Of a DNA stretch of 64,000 nt, positions 1-8,960 are shown in pieces. This stretch comes from an uncultured Corynebacterium sp. (lineage in GTDB: Bacteria; Actinomycetota; Actinomycetes; Mycobacteriales; Mycobacteriaceae): NCBI RefSeq assembly GCF_946998835.1, contig NZ_CAMQAZ010000002.1, positions 86,015 through 150,014 on the forward strand, read 5' to 3'. A program made the position numbers and the translations under genes. Every line of letters begins with the position of its first letter. The first letter of the stretch is position 1. Below the pieces are notes generated by a model. It saw only the letters and a program-made list of their open reading frames with translations, ran no database searches and was not told the origin of the DNA.

Positions 1-578
1 ACCGCAGCCTTCAGCACGGCAGCGGCATCGTCGGGATCGATGGCCTCCAGCACGTTCCCGGTGAACTTACCAACCTCCGCCGAAACCTTGTCAGCGTTTC
101 CTGGAGCGACCAGCCATTCGCCAATACGCTCAGGGATTTCGGCCTTGCGCACCTTGTCCACAATGAGCGTTGGGTTCAGGAAGTTGTCACCGACGAACTG
201 CGCCAGAGACTCACCAACCTGATCCTTCTTGCGACGAACGATGGCCGTGTGTGGAATGGGTATCCCGAGCGGATGGCGGAATAGAGCGACAACCGCGAAC
301 CAGTCAGCGAGAGCGCCAACCATACCGGCCTCAGACGCTGCACGGACGTAGCCAACCCATGCTGGCACGACTTCTCCTGCGGCCAAGTGCGAAGATTCAA
401 TGCCGCGGCAGGTGAAGTACACGGCGGTTGCGATGACCAGCAGCATCGTAGCGAAGGCCTTGGCCTTGCGCAGTTGTGCTCGCTTTTCCGCTTCGACCTC
501 TGGTGATGGCCCGGGCACATCGAGACGGCTAGAGGCCGAATCGGCAGCTACCGGAAGCTTGGCAGCGTTGTTATCCAT
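1..578 (-). CDS. DUF445 family membrane protein (3' part missing)
   Basis: Reading leftwards from the ATG at 576-578 the frame stays open to the window edge, so the C-terminal part lies outside. About residues 35-60 hold one hydrophobic segment (TMLLVIATAVYF), followed by a conserved stretch (GMVGALADWFAVVALFRHPLG, IPIPHTAIVRRKK) that is the hallmark of the DUF445/YheB-like family. Members are membrane proteins of unknown function; the first hydrophobic segment and the ALADWFAVVALF stretch are normal for the family. No operon partner is visible: the next gene on this strand ends 190 bases upstream behind a probable terminator. Confidence 0.85.
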   Translation of the reverse strand, partial: MDNNAAKLPVAADSASSRLDVPGPSPEVEAEKRAQLRKAKAFATMLLVIATAVYFTCRGIESSHLAAGEVVPAWVGYVRAASEAGMVGALADWFAVVALFRHPLGIPIPHTAIVRRKKDQVGESLAQFVGDNFLNPTLIVDKVRKAEIPERIGEWLVAPGNADKVSAEVGKFTGNVLEAIDPDDAAAVLKAA

Positions 579-738
579 GTGTATAGATTAGGCACCGAAA
601 ACGCGAAAATGCCACCGCGCCGCAGTGCGCTGATGGTGAGGGAGGTACATAGGAGTACTTCCCCACCCCAGCGGACCGTGCGCGATGGCATCAGCTGTGG
701 AGGTGCTAGTTCAAAAGGCTAGCGCTGCAACCGCCTAG

Positions 739-769
739 AGGCGAGCCCCCTTTAAAAAGGGGCAAGCCT
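739..769 (-). terminator. Stem-loop ending the sdhCAB operon
   Basis: An inverted repeat (AGGC..GCCCC / GGGGC..GCCT, two internal mismatches) surrounds a T/A loop directly after the stop codon of the last gene of the sdh operon. It lacks a strong T-tract on the minus strand, so it may be a processing or weak termination structure. Confidence 0.5.
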
Positions 770-1168
770 TTAGTGGTGAGTGCCGAATTCCTTTCGGTAG
801 GCCTTGTAGTCACGACGACCGATGGAGATGCAGGCAACACCCGCGATAACCATGATCAGTCCAACTACCAGGCCAGCCCACATGAATACGCTGCCGTCGA
901 AGTTCCAACCACCGGTGTAGTCGGTGTAGCTGGCGGCATCCTTAGCCAGGAAACCGTTGCTGTGAGAGGCAGCAGTCTGGTCGGCAAAAATGGTCGTTGC
1001 GAGACCGAAAATGAAGGTACCCCAGGCCGCCAGGGAGGCGAGCATGAGACCCATGCCAATCCAGGTAATGCTCTTGTGGAGCGAGGAGTACTCAGCATTC
1101 ATGCTCTGAGGCACGTAACCGTCGACGAAGTGCTCTTCGCCCTGGTAACGCTTGACTGCATTCGCCAT
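770..1168 (-). CDS. Small two-TM membrane protein downstream of sdhB
   Basis: The 132-residue product has two clear hydrophobic helices (about residues 35-60 and 93-115) separated by a polar loop rich in Ser/Asp/Thr, with charged ends (C-terminal RRDYKAYRKEFGTHH). It begins about 40 bases after sdhB and shares its strand, so it is probably co-transcribed as the fourth gene of the succinate dehydrogenase operon. Proteins of this type are conserved next to sdhB in corynebacteria, but I know of no assigned function. A role in assembly or stability of the membrane-bound enzyme is a guess from position only. Confidence 0.8.
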   Translation of the reverse strand: MANAVKRYQGEEHFVDGYVPQSMNAEYSSLHKSITWIGMGLMLASLAAWGTFIFGLATTIFADQTAASHSNGFLAKDAASYTDYTGGWNFDGSVFMWAGLVVGLIMVIAGVACISIGRRDYKAYRKEFGTHH

Positions 1169-1208
1169 AATCTATGTCCCTTCTGGAAAACTCTAATTGA
1201 GAAAGAGT

Positions 1209-1958
1209 TTAGTCGTCCTTACCGCGGAAGAACGAACGAGCTCGTTCCTTGGTAACGGCGGCAACCGCAGTCAGCGGGATACCTGCCGGGCAGACGTCTG
1301 CACATTCACCATAGAGGGAGCACGGACCGAAGGTACCTTCGACCTCGTCAACCATCTTGCGGGCGCGCTTGCCACGCTCTTCCTTGCCCATCGGGACCAG
1401 GGAGAGGTGAACCAGCTTTGCGCCGGTGAACAGGTGAGCAGCACCGTTCGGGCAGGCTGCGACACAAGCACCACAGCCGATGCAGGCTGCGTGGTCAAGT
1501 GCGAACTCAGCGGTCTCGTGGTTCAGGTGCAGGGTATCTGCATCCGGAGCGGTACCAGCGTTGATGGAGACGTAGCCACCCTGCTCGAGGACGCGATCCA
1601 GAGCGGAGCGGTCAACGACCATGTCCTTGATGACCGGGTATGCGGCGGAGCGCATCGGCTCGATCTTCAGGGTGTCACCATCACTGAACTGGTGCAGACG
1701 CTGCTGACAGGTCGGGGTGTTCTGGCCCGGGCCGTGCGGACGACCGTTGACGTTCAGGCCACAGGTACCACAGATACCCTCACGGCAGTCAGATGCGAAC
1801 GCGAACGGCTCCTTGCCGGACTCGACGTACTTGGAGTTGACGTGGTCAAGCAGCTCCAGAATCGACATCTCTGCGACGGCGTCGTCAACGTCAACGGATT
1901 CAAAGTGTCCCTCGACGTTTGGACCTGCTTGGCGCCAGATTTCAAGGTGCAGTTTCAT
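1209..1958 (-). CDS. sdhB: Succinate dehydrogenase iron-sulfur subunit
   Basis: This 249-residue subunit passes electrons from the flavoprotein to the membrane cytochrome. The N-terminal half carries the [2Fe-2S] ligands (CREGICGTC around residues 58-66, then C84), and the C-terminal half carries two ferredoxin-type cysteine groups (CIGCGACVAACP and CADVCP). The start was set at the ATG at 1956-1958 rather than an upstream in-frame ATG, because MKLHLEIW is the normal N-terminus and this ATG overlaps the sdhA stop by one base, which indicates translational coupling. The gene is third in the order sdhC-sdhA-sdhB and acts in the TCA cycle and respiratory chain. Confidence 0.97.
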   Translation of the reverse strand: MKLHLEIWRQAGPNVEGHFESVDVDDAVAEMSILELLDHVNSKYVESGKEPFAFASDCREGICGTCGLNVNGRPHGPGQNTPTCQQRLHQFSDGDTLKIEPMRSAAYPVIKDMVVDRSALDRVLEQGGYVSINAGTAPDADTLHLNHETAEFALDHAACIGCGACVAACPNGAAHLFTGAKLVHLSLVPMGKEERGKRARKMVDEVEGTFGPCSLYGECADVCPAGIPLTAVAAVTKERARSFFRGKDD

Positions 1959-3976
1959 TACTTGTAGTTCCTTGTCATGAGCGGGACGGCTTCGAAGGTG
2001 AGCGGCTCGGCGTGGCGAATGTATTCGTAACCGGTCTGATCCCATGCAGGACCGTTGTTGCCTCGCTCCCATGCGGAAACGAAGCACCAGTTAGCGTCAT
2101 CGCGCTCTGCTTCACCGTCTTCGGAGATGTGGTCATCGCGGTAGTGAGCACCACAGGACTCATCGCGGTCGAGGGCGTCGACACACATGAGCTCACCGAG
2201 GTCGATGTAGTCAGCAACGCGGTTAGCGTACTCGAGCTGCTGGTTCATCTCGTTCGGCTCACCCGGGATGAACAGGTCAGACCAGAATGCCTTACGCAGT
2301 TCACGGATTTCCTTGATACCGCGAGCCAGGTCTTCCTTGTTGCGGGCCACACCACAGTCGCGGTAGAGAATCTCACCAAGCTGGCGGTGGAAGTACTCTG
2401 CGCCGTGGTTACCCTGGATGCTCATCAGCTTGTCCAGGCGAGCCTGAGCGCGGTTGAGAGCTTCCTTGGCCTCCGGGGCATCCTCAGCCAGGCGGTCAGT
2501 GCCGAGCAGTGGGCCGAGGTAGTTCGGAATGGTGAACGGCAGGGTGAACCAACCGTCGACCGAACCGGACAGCAGGGAGTTTGCGCCCAGACGGTTTGCA
2601 CCGTGGTAGGTCCAGGATGCCTCGCCACCGGTGAACAGACCCGGGATGGAGGTCATCTGGTTGAAGTCGGACCACAGGCCACCCATGGTGAAGTGACAGG
2701 TCGGAGCAATACGCATCGGAACCTTGTACGGGTCCTCACCGATTGCCTCTTCGTACATCTGGATCAGGTTGGAGTAGCGTTCCTTGATGACCGGCTGGCC
2801 CAGGCGCTCAATTGCGTCACGCAGATCCAGGTAGACGGAGTTCTTCAGCGGGCCAACACCGTAGCCGGCGTTAATCTGCTGAGAGTTGGCACGGGAAGCG
2901 ACGTCACGCGGGACGAGGTTACCGAATGCCGGGTAGCGACGCTCCAGGAAGTAGTCGCGCTCGTCCTCCGGAATGTCGTTGGCCGGGCGCTCGTCGCCCT
3001 TCTTCTTAGGGGTCCAAATACGTGCGTCGTTACGCAGGGACTCGGACATCAGAATGGTCTTCGACTGCCAGTGCGCATTGACCGGAAGGCCGGTCGGGTG
3101 GAACTGGATGAAGGACGGGGATGCGAAGTATGCACCCTGGTCGTATGCACGCATGATGGCCGAAGCGTTGGAGTTCTTCGCCAGCGTGGACATGTGGTAG
3201 ACGTTGCCGTAACCGCCGGTAGCCAGGATAACTGCGTGAGCAGTGTGAATGGTCAGCTCACCGTTGATGAGGTTACGCATGATGGCACCCTGGCAACGGC
3301 CGTCAGCGACGATGATGTCAACCAGCTCGTTGTGGGTGAAGATCTCGACGTTGCCAAGACCAATCTGGCGCTGCAGAGCCGAGGTAGTCGACAGCTGCAG
3401 CTGCTGACCTGTCTGTCCACGGGTGTAGTAAGTACGGGAAACCTGCACACCACCGAAGGAACGGGTTGCCAGGGTACCGCCGTACTCGCGAGCGAACGGA
3501 GCACCAATTGCGTTCAGGTGGTCGATGACGCGGACGGACTCGACAGCCAGACGCCAGCAGTCGTTCTCACGGCAGCGGTAGTCGCCGCCCTTGACGGTGT
3601 CCTTGACGTGGCGGTATGCGCCGTCGTTGTCGACCTTCTTACCGCGGGCGGAGTTGACGCCACCCTGTGCAGCAATGGAGTGCGCACGGCGCGGAGCGTC
3701 GTGGTAGGTGAAGACCTTCACGTCATAGCCGAGCTCACCGAGAGCGGCGGCGGCAGCGCCGCCAGCCAGGCCGGTACCGACGACCATGACGCGGAACTTA
3801 CGACGGTTCAGCGGCGAGACCAGGTTGGCGTGATCCTTCTGGTACTGCCAGTGGTCCTTCATGGAGACCTTGTCGCCCGGGGAGTTATCGGTCAGAACCT
3901 TGCCGATCTTGACCCCGTCGACAACGCTTTCCGGCGCGCGGAAGTCCGCAGCGGCGGTTGCTTCAGTGTTAGTCAT
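1958..3976 (-). CDS. sdhA: Succinate dehydrogenase flavoprotein subunit
   Basis: The 672-residue product oxidises succinate to fumarate. It has the FAD-binding GTGLAGG loop at about residues 67-73, the HSIAAQGG segment (about 99-106) that contains the His carrying covalent FAD, and the HPTGLP active-site motif. Length fits the long actinobacterial and B. subtilis-type SdhA. It lies between sdhC (20 bases upstream) and sdhB (1-base overlap). A 699-residue open frame opposite it on the plus strand is only a high-GC antisense shadow. Confidence 0.97.
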   Translation of the reverse strand: MTNTEATAAADFRAPESVVDGVKIGKVLTDNSPGDKVSMKDHWQYQKDHANLVSPLNRRKFRVMVVGTGLAGGAAAAALGELGYDVKVFTYHDAPRRAHSIAAQGGVNSARGKKVDNDGAYRHVKDTVKGGDYRCRENDCWRLAVESVRVIDHLNAIGAPFAREYGGTLATRSFGGVQVSRTYYTRGQTGQQLQLSTTSALQRQIGLGNVEIFTHNELVDIIVADGRCQGAIMRNLINGELTIHTAHAVILATGGYGNVYHMSTLAKNSNASAIMRAYDQGAYFASPSFIQFHPTGLPVNAHWQSKTILMSESLRNDARIWTPKKKGDERPANDIPEDERDYFLERRYPAFGNLVPRDVASRANSQQINAGYGVGPLKNSVYLDLRDAIERLGQPVIKERYSNLIQMYEEAIGEDPYKVPMRIAPTCHFTMGGLWSDFNQMTSIPGLFTGGEASWTYHGANRLGANSLLSGSVDGWFTLPFTIPNYLGPLLGTDRLAEDAPEAKEALNRAQARLDKLMSIQGNHGAEYFHRQLGEILYRDCGVARNKEDLARGIKEIRELRKAFWSDLFIPGEPNEMNQQLEYANRVADYIDLGELMCVDALDRDESCGAHYRDDHISEDGEAERDDANWCFVSAWERGNNGPAWDQTGYEYIRHAEPLTFEAVPLMTRNYK

Positions 3977-3996
3977 TGTAAATTTTCCTCCTCGAC

Positions 3997-4731
3997 CTAC
4001 AACGCGACGAGCACGTAAACGGGGATGATGATGTTGCCGACAACAACCAGCAGCGGCAGCAGGCCGGACAGGAACAGGAGAACCTTGCGCCAGCGCTTAC
4101 CCGTGATACCGAGGTCGGAAGTAGCGGTCCACAGACCGTGGGACAGGTGCATCAGCAGAGCGAGCTGAGCAATGATGTACCAAGCAACAACACCCGGACG
4201 GGAGAAGGATGCAACCACGTTCTGGTATGCCGCACCATGCTCGAACGAAGCCGGAGCAACACCAGCACCGATGGTCAGATCCAGCAGGTGGAAAATGATG
4301 AAGGCCAGCAGCACAATGCCGGTAATCACCATCGAGCGTGCAGTAAAGGTGTTCCAGCTGGACACCATGCCCTCACGACGGAACTTGCCGCGGGACTGCT
4401 TGGCACGCTTTGCCAGCGTGATACCACCGAAAACGTGCAGGACAATAGCTACCAGCAGGACAATGCGGAAGACCCACAGAATGCCCTCATCCGGGATTGC
4501 CGGAGCACCAACAGTGCGCAGGAAGGTCGCGTATGCGTTGAAGTCTTCCTCGCCAGCGAAAATCTTCAGGTTACCCAGCATGTGGACAATCACGAAGAGG
4601 CCAAACAGCACGCCAGTGACGGCCATGGTCAGCTTCAGAGCCCATGAAGGGTATTTAGGCTGCTCGCGCAGCGGTTCTACATTAATTTTGCCGTGCGCGA
4701 TTGCGTCACGGTTTGAACTTTTAACAGTCAT
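3997..4731 (-). CDS. sdhC: Succinate dehydrogenase cytochrome b subunit
   Basis: A 244-residue membrane protein with about five hydrophobic helices and haem-ligand histidines in membrane segments (for example VIVHMLGNL, ALLMHLSHGL), as in the single-anchor di-haem SdhC of B. subtilis and corynebacteria that reduces menaquinone. A good Shine-Dalgarno sequence (GGAGGTG) lies 5 bases before the ATG. It is the first gene of the sdhCAB operon, so the operon promoter should lie in the 4732-5211 gap. The same operon in C. glutamicum is controlled by RamA, RamB, GlxR and DtxR; that is family knowledge, not shown here. Confidence 0.95.
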   Translation of the reverse strand: MTVKSSNRDAIAHGKINVEPLREQPKYPSWALKLTMAVTGVLFGLFVIVHMLGNLKIFAGEEDFNAYATFLRTVGAPAIPDEGILWVFRIVLLVAIVLHVFGGITLAKRAKQSRGKFRREGMVSSWNTFTARSMVITGIVLLAFIIFHLLDLTIGAGVAPASFEHGAAYQNVVASFSRPGVVAWYIIAQLALLMHLSHGLWTATSDLGITGKRWRKVLLFLSGLLPLLVVVGNIIIPVYVLVAL

Positions 4732-5211
4732 GGCACCTCCAGTGTCATATTCACTCTAAAGTCACTCAGCGCCTGGTAAACATTTTTCCCCCTTTTGGGT
4801 GGGGATTTTCACAGGTTACCTAGGTCTTTTCTCTGCCTTTTCTCAGGTTATCGCATTTCCGCCATTTCTGACGTCGTCACTGCATACAGGCTCTCTCCCG
4901 CCACAAAAACGCCCCTACCCCGATGTTTACCGTTTTCCGACCCACCCAAAATGGTTAATAACGCAACATAAATAGCACGAAAATAAAAAACCGCCCACCT
5001 TTCTCAGGTGAGCGGTAAAAATTCTCAACAAATATGTTGCGAAATTCGCTATTTTCACCCCTACCGAGTTTTTCCAATTGGGCAACCTCCAGAAGCAAGC
5101 CCGGGACGATCAATAGGGGCAAGCTGACGGTAATCCCGGAGCGCCCAAAGAAAACGGACATACCCGGCAAGCGCCCCTCATCGAGCATCGTTTACAGCCG
5201 AATAGGCCCGA
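4732..5211. promoter_or_regulatory. sdh upstream region
   Basis: This 480-base gap should hold the sdhCAB promoter, reading left, and the 3' end of the GH65 gene. It is AT-richer than its surroundings. I see a plausible sdhC leader with a GGAGG site, and two AGGTTA-type half-sites near 4811-4850 that resemble DtxR or other iron-regulator half-sites but do not form a full palindrome. I cannot fix promoter boxes. A 77-residue minus-strand frame here runs through the terminator at 4984-5016 and is not credible. Confidence 0.5.
4984..5016 (-). terminator. Rho-independent terminator of the GH65 operon
   Basis: An 11-bp stem (ACCGCCCACCT / AGGTGAGCGGT, one mismatch) with a 5-base loop is followed on the minus strand by a T-run (TTTTTTATTTT). 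It lies about 200 bases after the GH65 stop codon and fits termination of that transcript before sdhC. Confidence 0.85.
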
Positions 5212-7800
5212 TTAATCCTCGCTCTGGTCCGCGTGCGCCATCACTACGGTCAACGGCTCCGGCCCAATGATCACCTCATGGCCCGCAACCATGATTGGCC
5301 CAACCTGGTGGTCGTCCTCCTCCAGGACAACTTCCACTGTGCGGCCACGTACCGTCACCCGGATACGGCAGCCACGAATGGTGACTCGGTAGGTCAGGCC
5401 GCTCCAGTCCTCCGGCAGTCGCGGGTCAATGCTGTAGCGACCATCGTGGTCACGGAAACCACCGAAGCCGTAGACCAGGGATTGCCACACACCACCGGCA
5501 GAAGCGACGTGAACACCATCGGCAGCGTTACCGTGCAGGTTCGCCAAGTCCACATAGAGCCCGCGCAGGAAGAAGTCCATCGCCTGCTCCTGCAAGCCCA
5601 ACTCGGCCGCAACGATGGACTGCACAACGGCGGACAGCGAGGAATCACCAGTGGTGAGTGGATCGTAATACATGTAGTCTGCGCGCTTTTGTTCCGTCGT
5701 AAAGCGATTGCCCATGAGGAACAGGGCGAGGACGACGTCCGCCTGCTTAATGACCTGGTGACGATAAATCGTCAGCGGGTGATAGTGCAGCAGCAGCGGG
5801 CGCAGAGGACCAACCTCAGGATCGTCGAGATTCCAACGCTTACGCAGCAGGAACTGATCATCCTGCGGATGAATGCCGAGCTTCTCATCGAACGGGATGT
5901 ACATCGCATCAGCTGCCTGCTCCCACTCTTCGACCTCGCGCTCGGTGAGATCGAAGCGGTTGGTCAATTCGCGGTAGGCGGCGGGGCGATCGCGCTTCAT
6001 CTGCTTGACGACGTCCGCCGCAACCCGCAGGTTATACTGCGCCATCACGTTGGTGTACAGGTTGTTGTTCACCACCGTGTTGTACTCATCTGGGCCGGTG
6101 ACGCTGTGAATCTGGAATTCCCGATGTTCGGCATCGAAGAATCCCAGCGACATCCAAAACCTGGCCGTGCCGAGCAGCAAGTCCGTGCCTTCCTTGAGCA
6201 GGAACTCCTCGTCACCGGAGGCATAGACGTACTTCATCATCGCGAACACGATGTCGGCATCGATGTGGTACTGCGCCGTGCCGGCCTCAAAGTAGGCCGA
6301 GGACTCCTGACCATTGATGGTGCGCCAAGGGAAGAGGGCACCGTCGTGCGCCAGTTCGTCGGCACGCGCCCACGCGGCTTCGAGCATGTCCCAGCGGAAA
6401 CGCATGGCATTGCGGGAAAACTGCGGCGACGTATAGGTAAGGAATGGGGTCACATAGATTTCCGTGTCCCAGAAGTAGTGGCCGCCGTAGCCGGTACCGG
6501 TCATACCCTTGGCCGGGATGCCCTGGAATTCGGCGCGAGCGGCGGCCTGGATAATCTGCCAGATGTTCCAGCGCACTGCCTGCTGAATCTCCGGCTGGTT
6601 GTAGATGACGACGTCGGAGCGCTCCCAGAAGCGTTCGAGCCACTCCTCCTGGTTCTCCATCAGGCCCAGCATGCCGATACGACCGACGCGGTTCAGCGTG
6701 CGCTCACAGCGGAATGCCAACTCTTCGGCGCGCACCTTGCGGGAGGAGTGGTAGGACACCAGCTTCTCCAGGCGGATGACGGTTCCGACAGGCGCATCCA
6801 GGTTGAACAGGGCGCTGGCCACATCCGGCTCGGTCGATTGCGAAACCTCCACGAACGGTTCGGTGCCGTCGGGAGTGCGGACAGTAAAGGTGTGGTCCAT
6901 GGAGGTGGCCACAGTCATACCGGAGTTTGCGCAGCGATAGCCCAGTGTCGAGCGCTGCCCATGCGCCGATTCCGACTGAAATGCCGGAATGAGAACGCGG
7001 TCTTCCAGCGCCTCGGCGCGACGGGGATCCAGTTCGGTGCCCTGTGCCTTGGCCGCGTCGTGGTACTCGTCCTCGCCGTCCTGTCGGTTGAGGATCTGCG
7101 AGTTAATCATCACCGCAGCATCCGCGTCCAGCAGTTCGACTTCCAGGCTCATCGCGGCGACGTGCTTTTCCTGGAAGGACACCATGCGCTCGGAGGTGAC
7201 ACGGACGTGCTTGCCACCCGGGGTGCGCCAAATGAACCGACGACGCAACACACCTTCGCGGAAGTCCAGGCTACGTTCGTAGTCGCTGACCTCAGCGTTA
7301 CCGAGGCGCAGGGGCTCGTCGTCAATATAGAGACGCATTGCCTTGGCATCCGGAGCGTTGGCAATCGTCTGCCCCTGGCGGGCTAAGCCGTAGGCGTCCT
7401 CGGCGTGCCTAATGGGCCATGTCTCATGCAGACCGTTGATATACGTGCCGTGTTCACTGGAGTCACGGCCCTCCGGCGGGTTGCCACGCATGCCGATGTA
7501 CCCGTTCGACAGCGCAAACAGCGTCTCGCCCAAACCGAGCGGGAGGCCGTTCGGCTTCGTCTCAATCAAACGCCACTCATCGACCGGAGTGATGTCTCGG
7601 TCCATGAGTCCCTCGGCATTCACCAGGTGGTGGTGCTTATCCGCACGACCCGCCGGGAAGTTGCGACGCTGCTTCCGACGAACTGGAGACACCATCTCCT
7701 CCTGCTTTTCAGCCTGTTCGGTCTCCTCGTCATGTCCCCGTCCCTGCGGAATCACACGCTCGGTCTCGTCGACTGCTGCTGTGGTCGAATCTTTGGCCAT
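5212..7800 (-). CDS. Glycoside hydrolase family 65 (maltose/trehalose-type phosphorylase)
   Basis: The product, about 862 residues, is a GH65 enzyme, a family that phosphorolyses alpha-glucosides (maltose, trehalose, kojibiose, nigerose) to beta-glucose 1-phosphate; a few members are hydrolases. The general acid Glu lies in the VTGPDEYN motif near residue 570. The ATG at 7798-7800 is preferred over one at 7827 because GGAAGG lies just upstream. The first 65 residues are charged and low in complexity, an extension beyond the GH65 N-terminal domain (which starts near WRLIETKPNG). It is followed in the cell by a beta-phosphoglucomutase-type HAD gene 42 bases upstream on the same strand, the standard pairing that converts beta-Glc1P to Glc6P. 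No transporter is adjacent, so the substrate may be intracellular; it cannot be named from sequence. Confidence 0.93.
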   Translation of the reverse strand: MAKDSTTAAVDETERVIPQGRGHDEETEQAEKQEEMVSPVRRKQRRNFPAGRADKHHHLVNAEGLMDRDITPVDEWRLIETKPNGLPLGLGETLFALSNGYIGMRGNPPEGRDSSEHGTYINGLHETWPIRHAEDAYGLARQGQTIANAPDAKAMRLYIDDEPLRLGNAEVSDYERSLDFREGVLRRRFIWRTPGGKHVRVTSERMVSFQEKHVAAMSLEVELLDADAAVMINSQILNRQDGEDEYHDAAKAQGTELDPRRAEALEDRVLIPAFQSESAHGQRSTLGYRCANSGMTVATSMDHTFTVRTPDGTEPFVEVSQSTEPDVASALFNLDAPVGTVIRLEKLVSYHSSRKVRAEELAFRCERTLNRVGRIGMLGLMENQEEWLERFWERSDVVIYNQPEIQQAVRWNIWQIIQAAARAEFQGIPAKGMTGTGYGGHYFWDTEIYVTPFLTYTSPQFSRNAMRFRWDMLEAAWARADELAHDGALFPWRTINGQESSAYFEAGTAQYHIDADIVFAMMKYVYASGDEEFLLKEGTDLLLGTARFWMSLGFFDAEHREFQIHSVTGPDEYNTVVNNNLYTNVMAQYNLRVAADVVKQMKRDRPAAYRELTNRFDLTEREVEEWEQAADAMYIPFDEKLGIHPQDDQFLLRKRWNLDDPEVGPLRPLLLHYHPLTIYRHQVIKQADVVLALFLMGNRFTTEQKRADYMYYDPLTTGDSSLSAVVQSIVAAELGLQEQAMDFFLRGLYVDLANLHGNAADGVHVASAGGVWQSLVYGFGGFRDHDGRYSIDPRLPEDWSGLTYRVTIRGCRIRVTVRGRTVEVVLEEDDHQVGPIMVAGHEVIIGPEPLTVVMAHADQSED

Positions 7801-7842
7801 GATGCCTTCCGGTTTTGTCTCAGCCATTTGTCACGAGCCAGC

Positions 7843-8616
7843 CTAGACGAGTTCCGCCAAGTCACTGACCACAATGTCAGCGCCTGCTCGGCTCAGCGCT
7901 TCCGCACCGGCACCGCGGTCAACACCAATGACGAGGCCAAATGCACCCGCTGCGCCCGCCTGCACACCGCTGATGGCATCCTCGACCACCACGGCATCGC
8001 GCGGTGCCACCCCCAGATTCTTCGCGGCATACACGAAGGTATCGCCCGCGGGCTTGCCCGGCAGGTTATTCTCGTGCGCCACGACGCCGTCAACAATCTC
8101 CACGAACCGCTCACGCAGTCCCGCCGCCGTCAGCACCGGCACCGCGTTCTTCGACGAGCTAACCACCGCCAACTGCGGTTTGTCGCTTGCCGACGAGTCC
8201 CCCGCGCCCTGCAACTCATCGAGCAACGCAACAGACCCCGGGTATGCCTCAATGCCCCTGGCGACTCGCGCCAGGAAGTCATCATTCTTGCGCTTTCCGA
8301 GTCCAACAATCGTCTCGTCTTCCGCAGTGTCCTCATCGCTACCGTGTGGCAGCGAGATGCCCCGGGACTCCAGGATTGCCGCAATCCCCTCATCACGGCG
8401 ACGGCCATCGAGGTAGGTGAAGTAGTCCTCCTCCGTATAAGCCGTGACTCCCTTGTGCTCGAAGTAGTCGCTAAACATGTCCGCCCACGCCTGCTCGTGA
8501 ACATCGGCGGTGGGGGTAATCACTCCGTCGAGGTCAAACAGGATTGCGCCCGCGTTATGGAGGAATTCTTTGGCCTTGGCAAGGTTGGTAGCACTGTCGG
8601 TCGTGGAATTAGTCAT
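7843..8616 (-). CDS. HAD-family beta-phosphoglucomutase-like enzyme
   Basis: A 257-residue HAD subfamily IA protein with motif I FDLDGVITPT (both Asp present), motif II AVVSSSKN, and motif III/IV VVVEDAISGVQAG. This matches beta-phosphoglucomutase, which interconverts beta-glucose 1-phosphate and glucose 6-phosphate. The start at 8616 has AAGGAG 11 bases upstream; an in-frame ATG 14 codons earlier lacks one. It precedes the GH65 gene, giving a two-gene disaccharide-phosphorolysis operon. Confidence 0.9.
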   Translation of the reverse strand: MTNSTTDSATNLAKAKEFLHNAGAILFDLDGVITPTADVHEQAWADMFSDYFEHKGVTAYTEEDYFTYLDGRRRDEGIAAILESRGISLPHGSDEDTAEDETIVGLGKRKNDDFLARVARGIEAYPGSVALLDELQGAGDSSASDKPQLAVVSSSKNAVPVLTAAGLRERFVEIVDGVVAHENNLPGKPAGDTFVYAAKNLGVAPRDAVVVEDAISGVQAGAAGAFGLVIGVDRGAGAEALSRAGADIVVSDLAELV

Positions 8617-8787
8617 GGGGTCGCAGCTCCTTGGACATTGCAGACTGCATATTCGCAATTAACTTCCCAACCAACGCTAGCAATATTGCCACTACCCCGC
8701 TTGCGAAGCCGGGTAGCTCAAACCCCGAGGCCGCGGCTTTTCCAACACGTCCAACACGGGCGCCCAAATGTCAGCCCTCCCCCCCCC

Positions 8788-8863
8788 AAAAAAAACAAAC
8801 TGCCGGGTGGACGCGGAATCGGCCTCTTAAATCAGCCAACCCGACATACACACCGGCAGTTTG
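8788..8863 (-). terminator. Long-stem terminator of malate synthase
   Basis: On the minus strand, an 11-bp perfect inverted repeat (CAAACTGCCGG at 8853-8863 and CCGGCAGTTTG at 8796-8806) encloses a 46-base loop and is followed at once by eight T and nine G. The T-run directly after the stem marks a terminator for the malate synthase transcript, which ends about 100 bases before. The gap to the HAD gene (8617-8795) otherwise shows nothing. Confidence 0.75.
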
Positions 8864-8960
8864 GGTGGTTATTTAGTTATTTTCAGCTCGGTCGCTGCCA
8901 GCTAACCCGCTAATCGCACTGACTAACGGGTCTGCTGACAAGCCCCGGCCAGACCAAGAA

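Noticed and set aside
1919..4018. 699-residue open frame opposite sdhA
   Set aside because: Antisense shadow of a high-GC gene; composition rich in Val/Thr/Leu with no domain, and sdhA is certain.
4955..5188. 77-residue minus-strand frame
   Set aside because: Runs through a rho-independent terminator and has no recognisable feature.
5233..7386. 717-residue open frame opposite the GH65 gene
   Set aside because: Antisense shadow, Arg/His/Val-rich; GH65 motifs fix the minus strand as coding.
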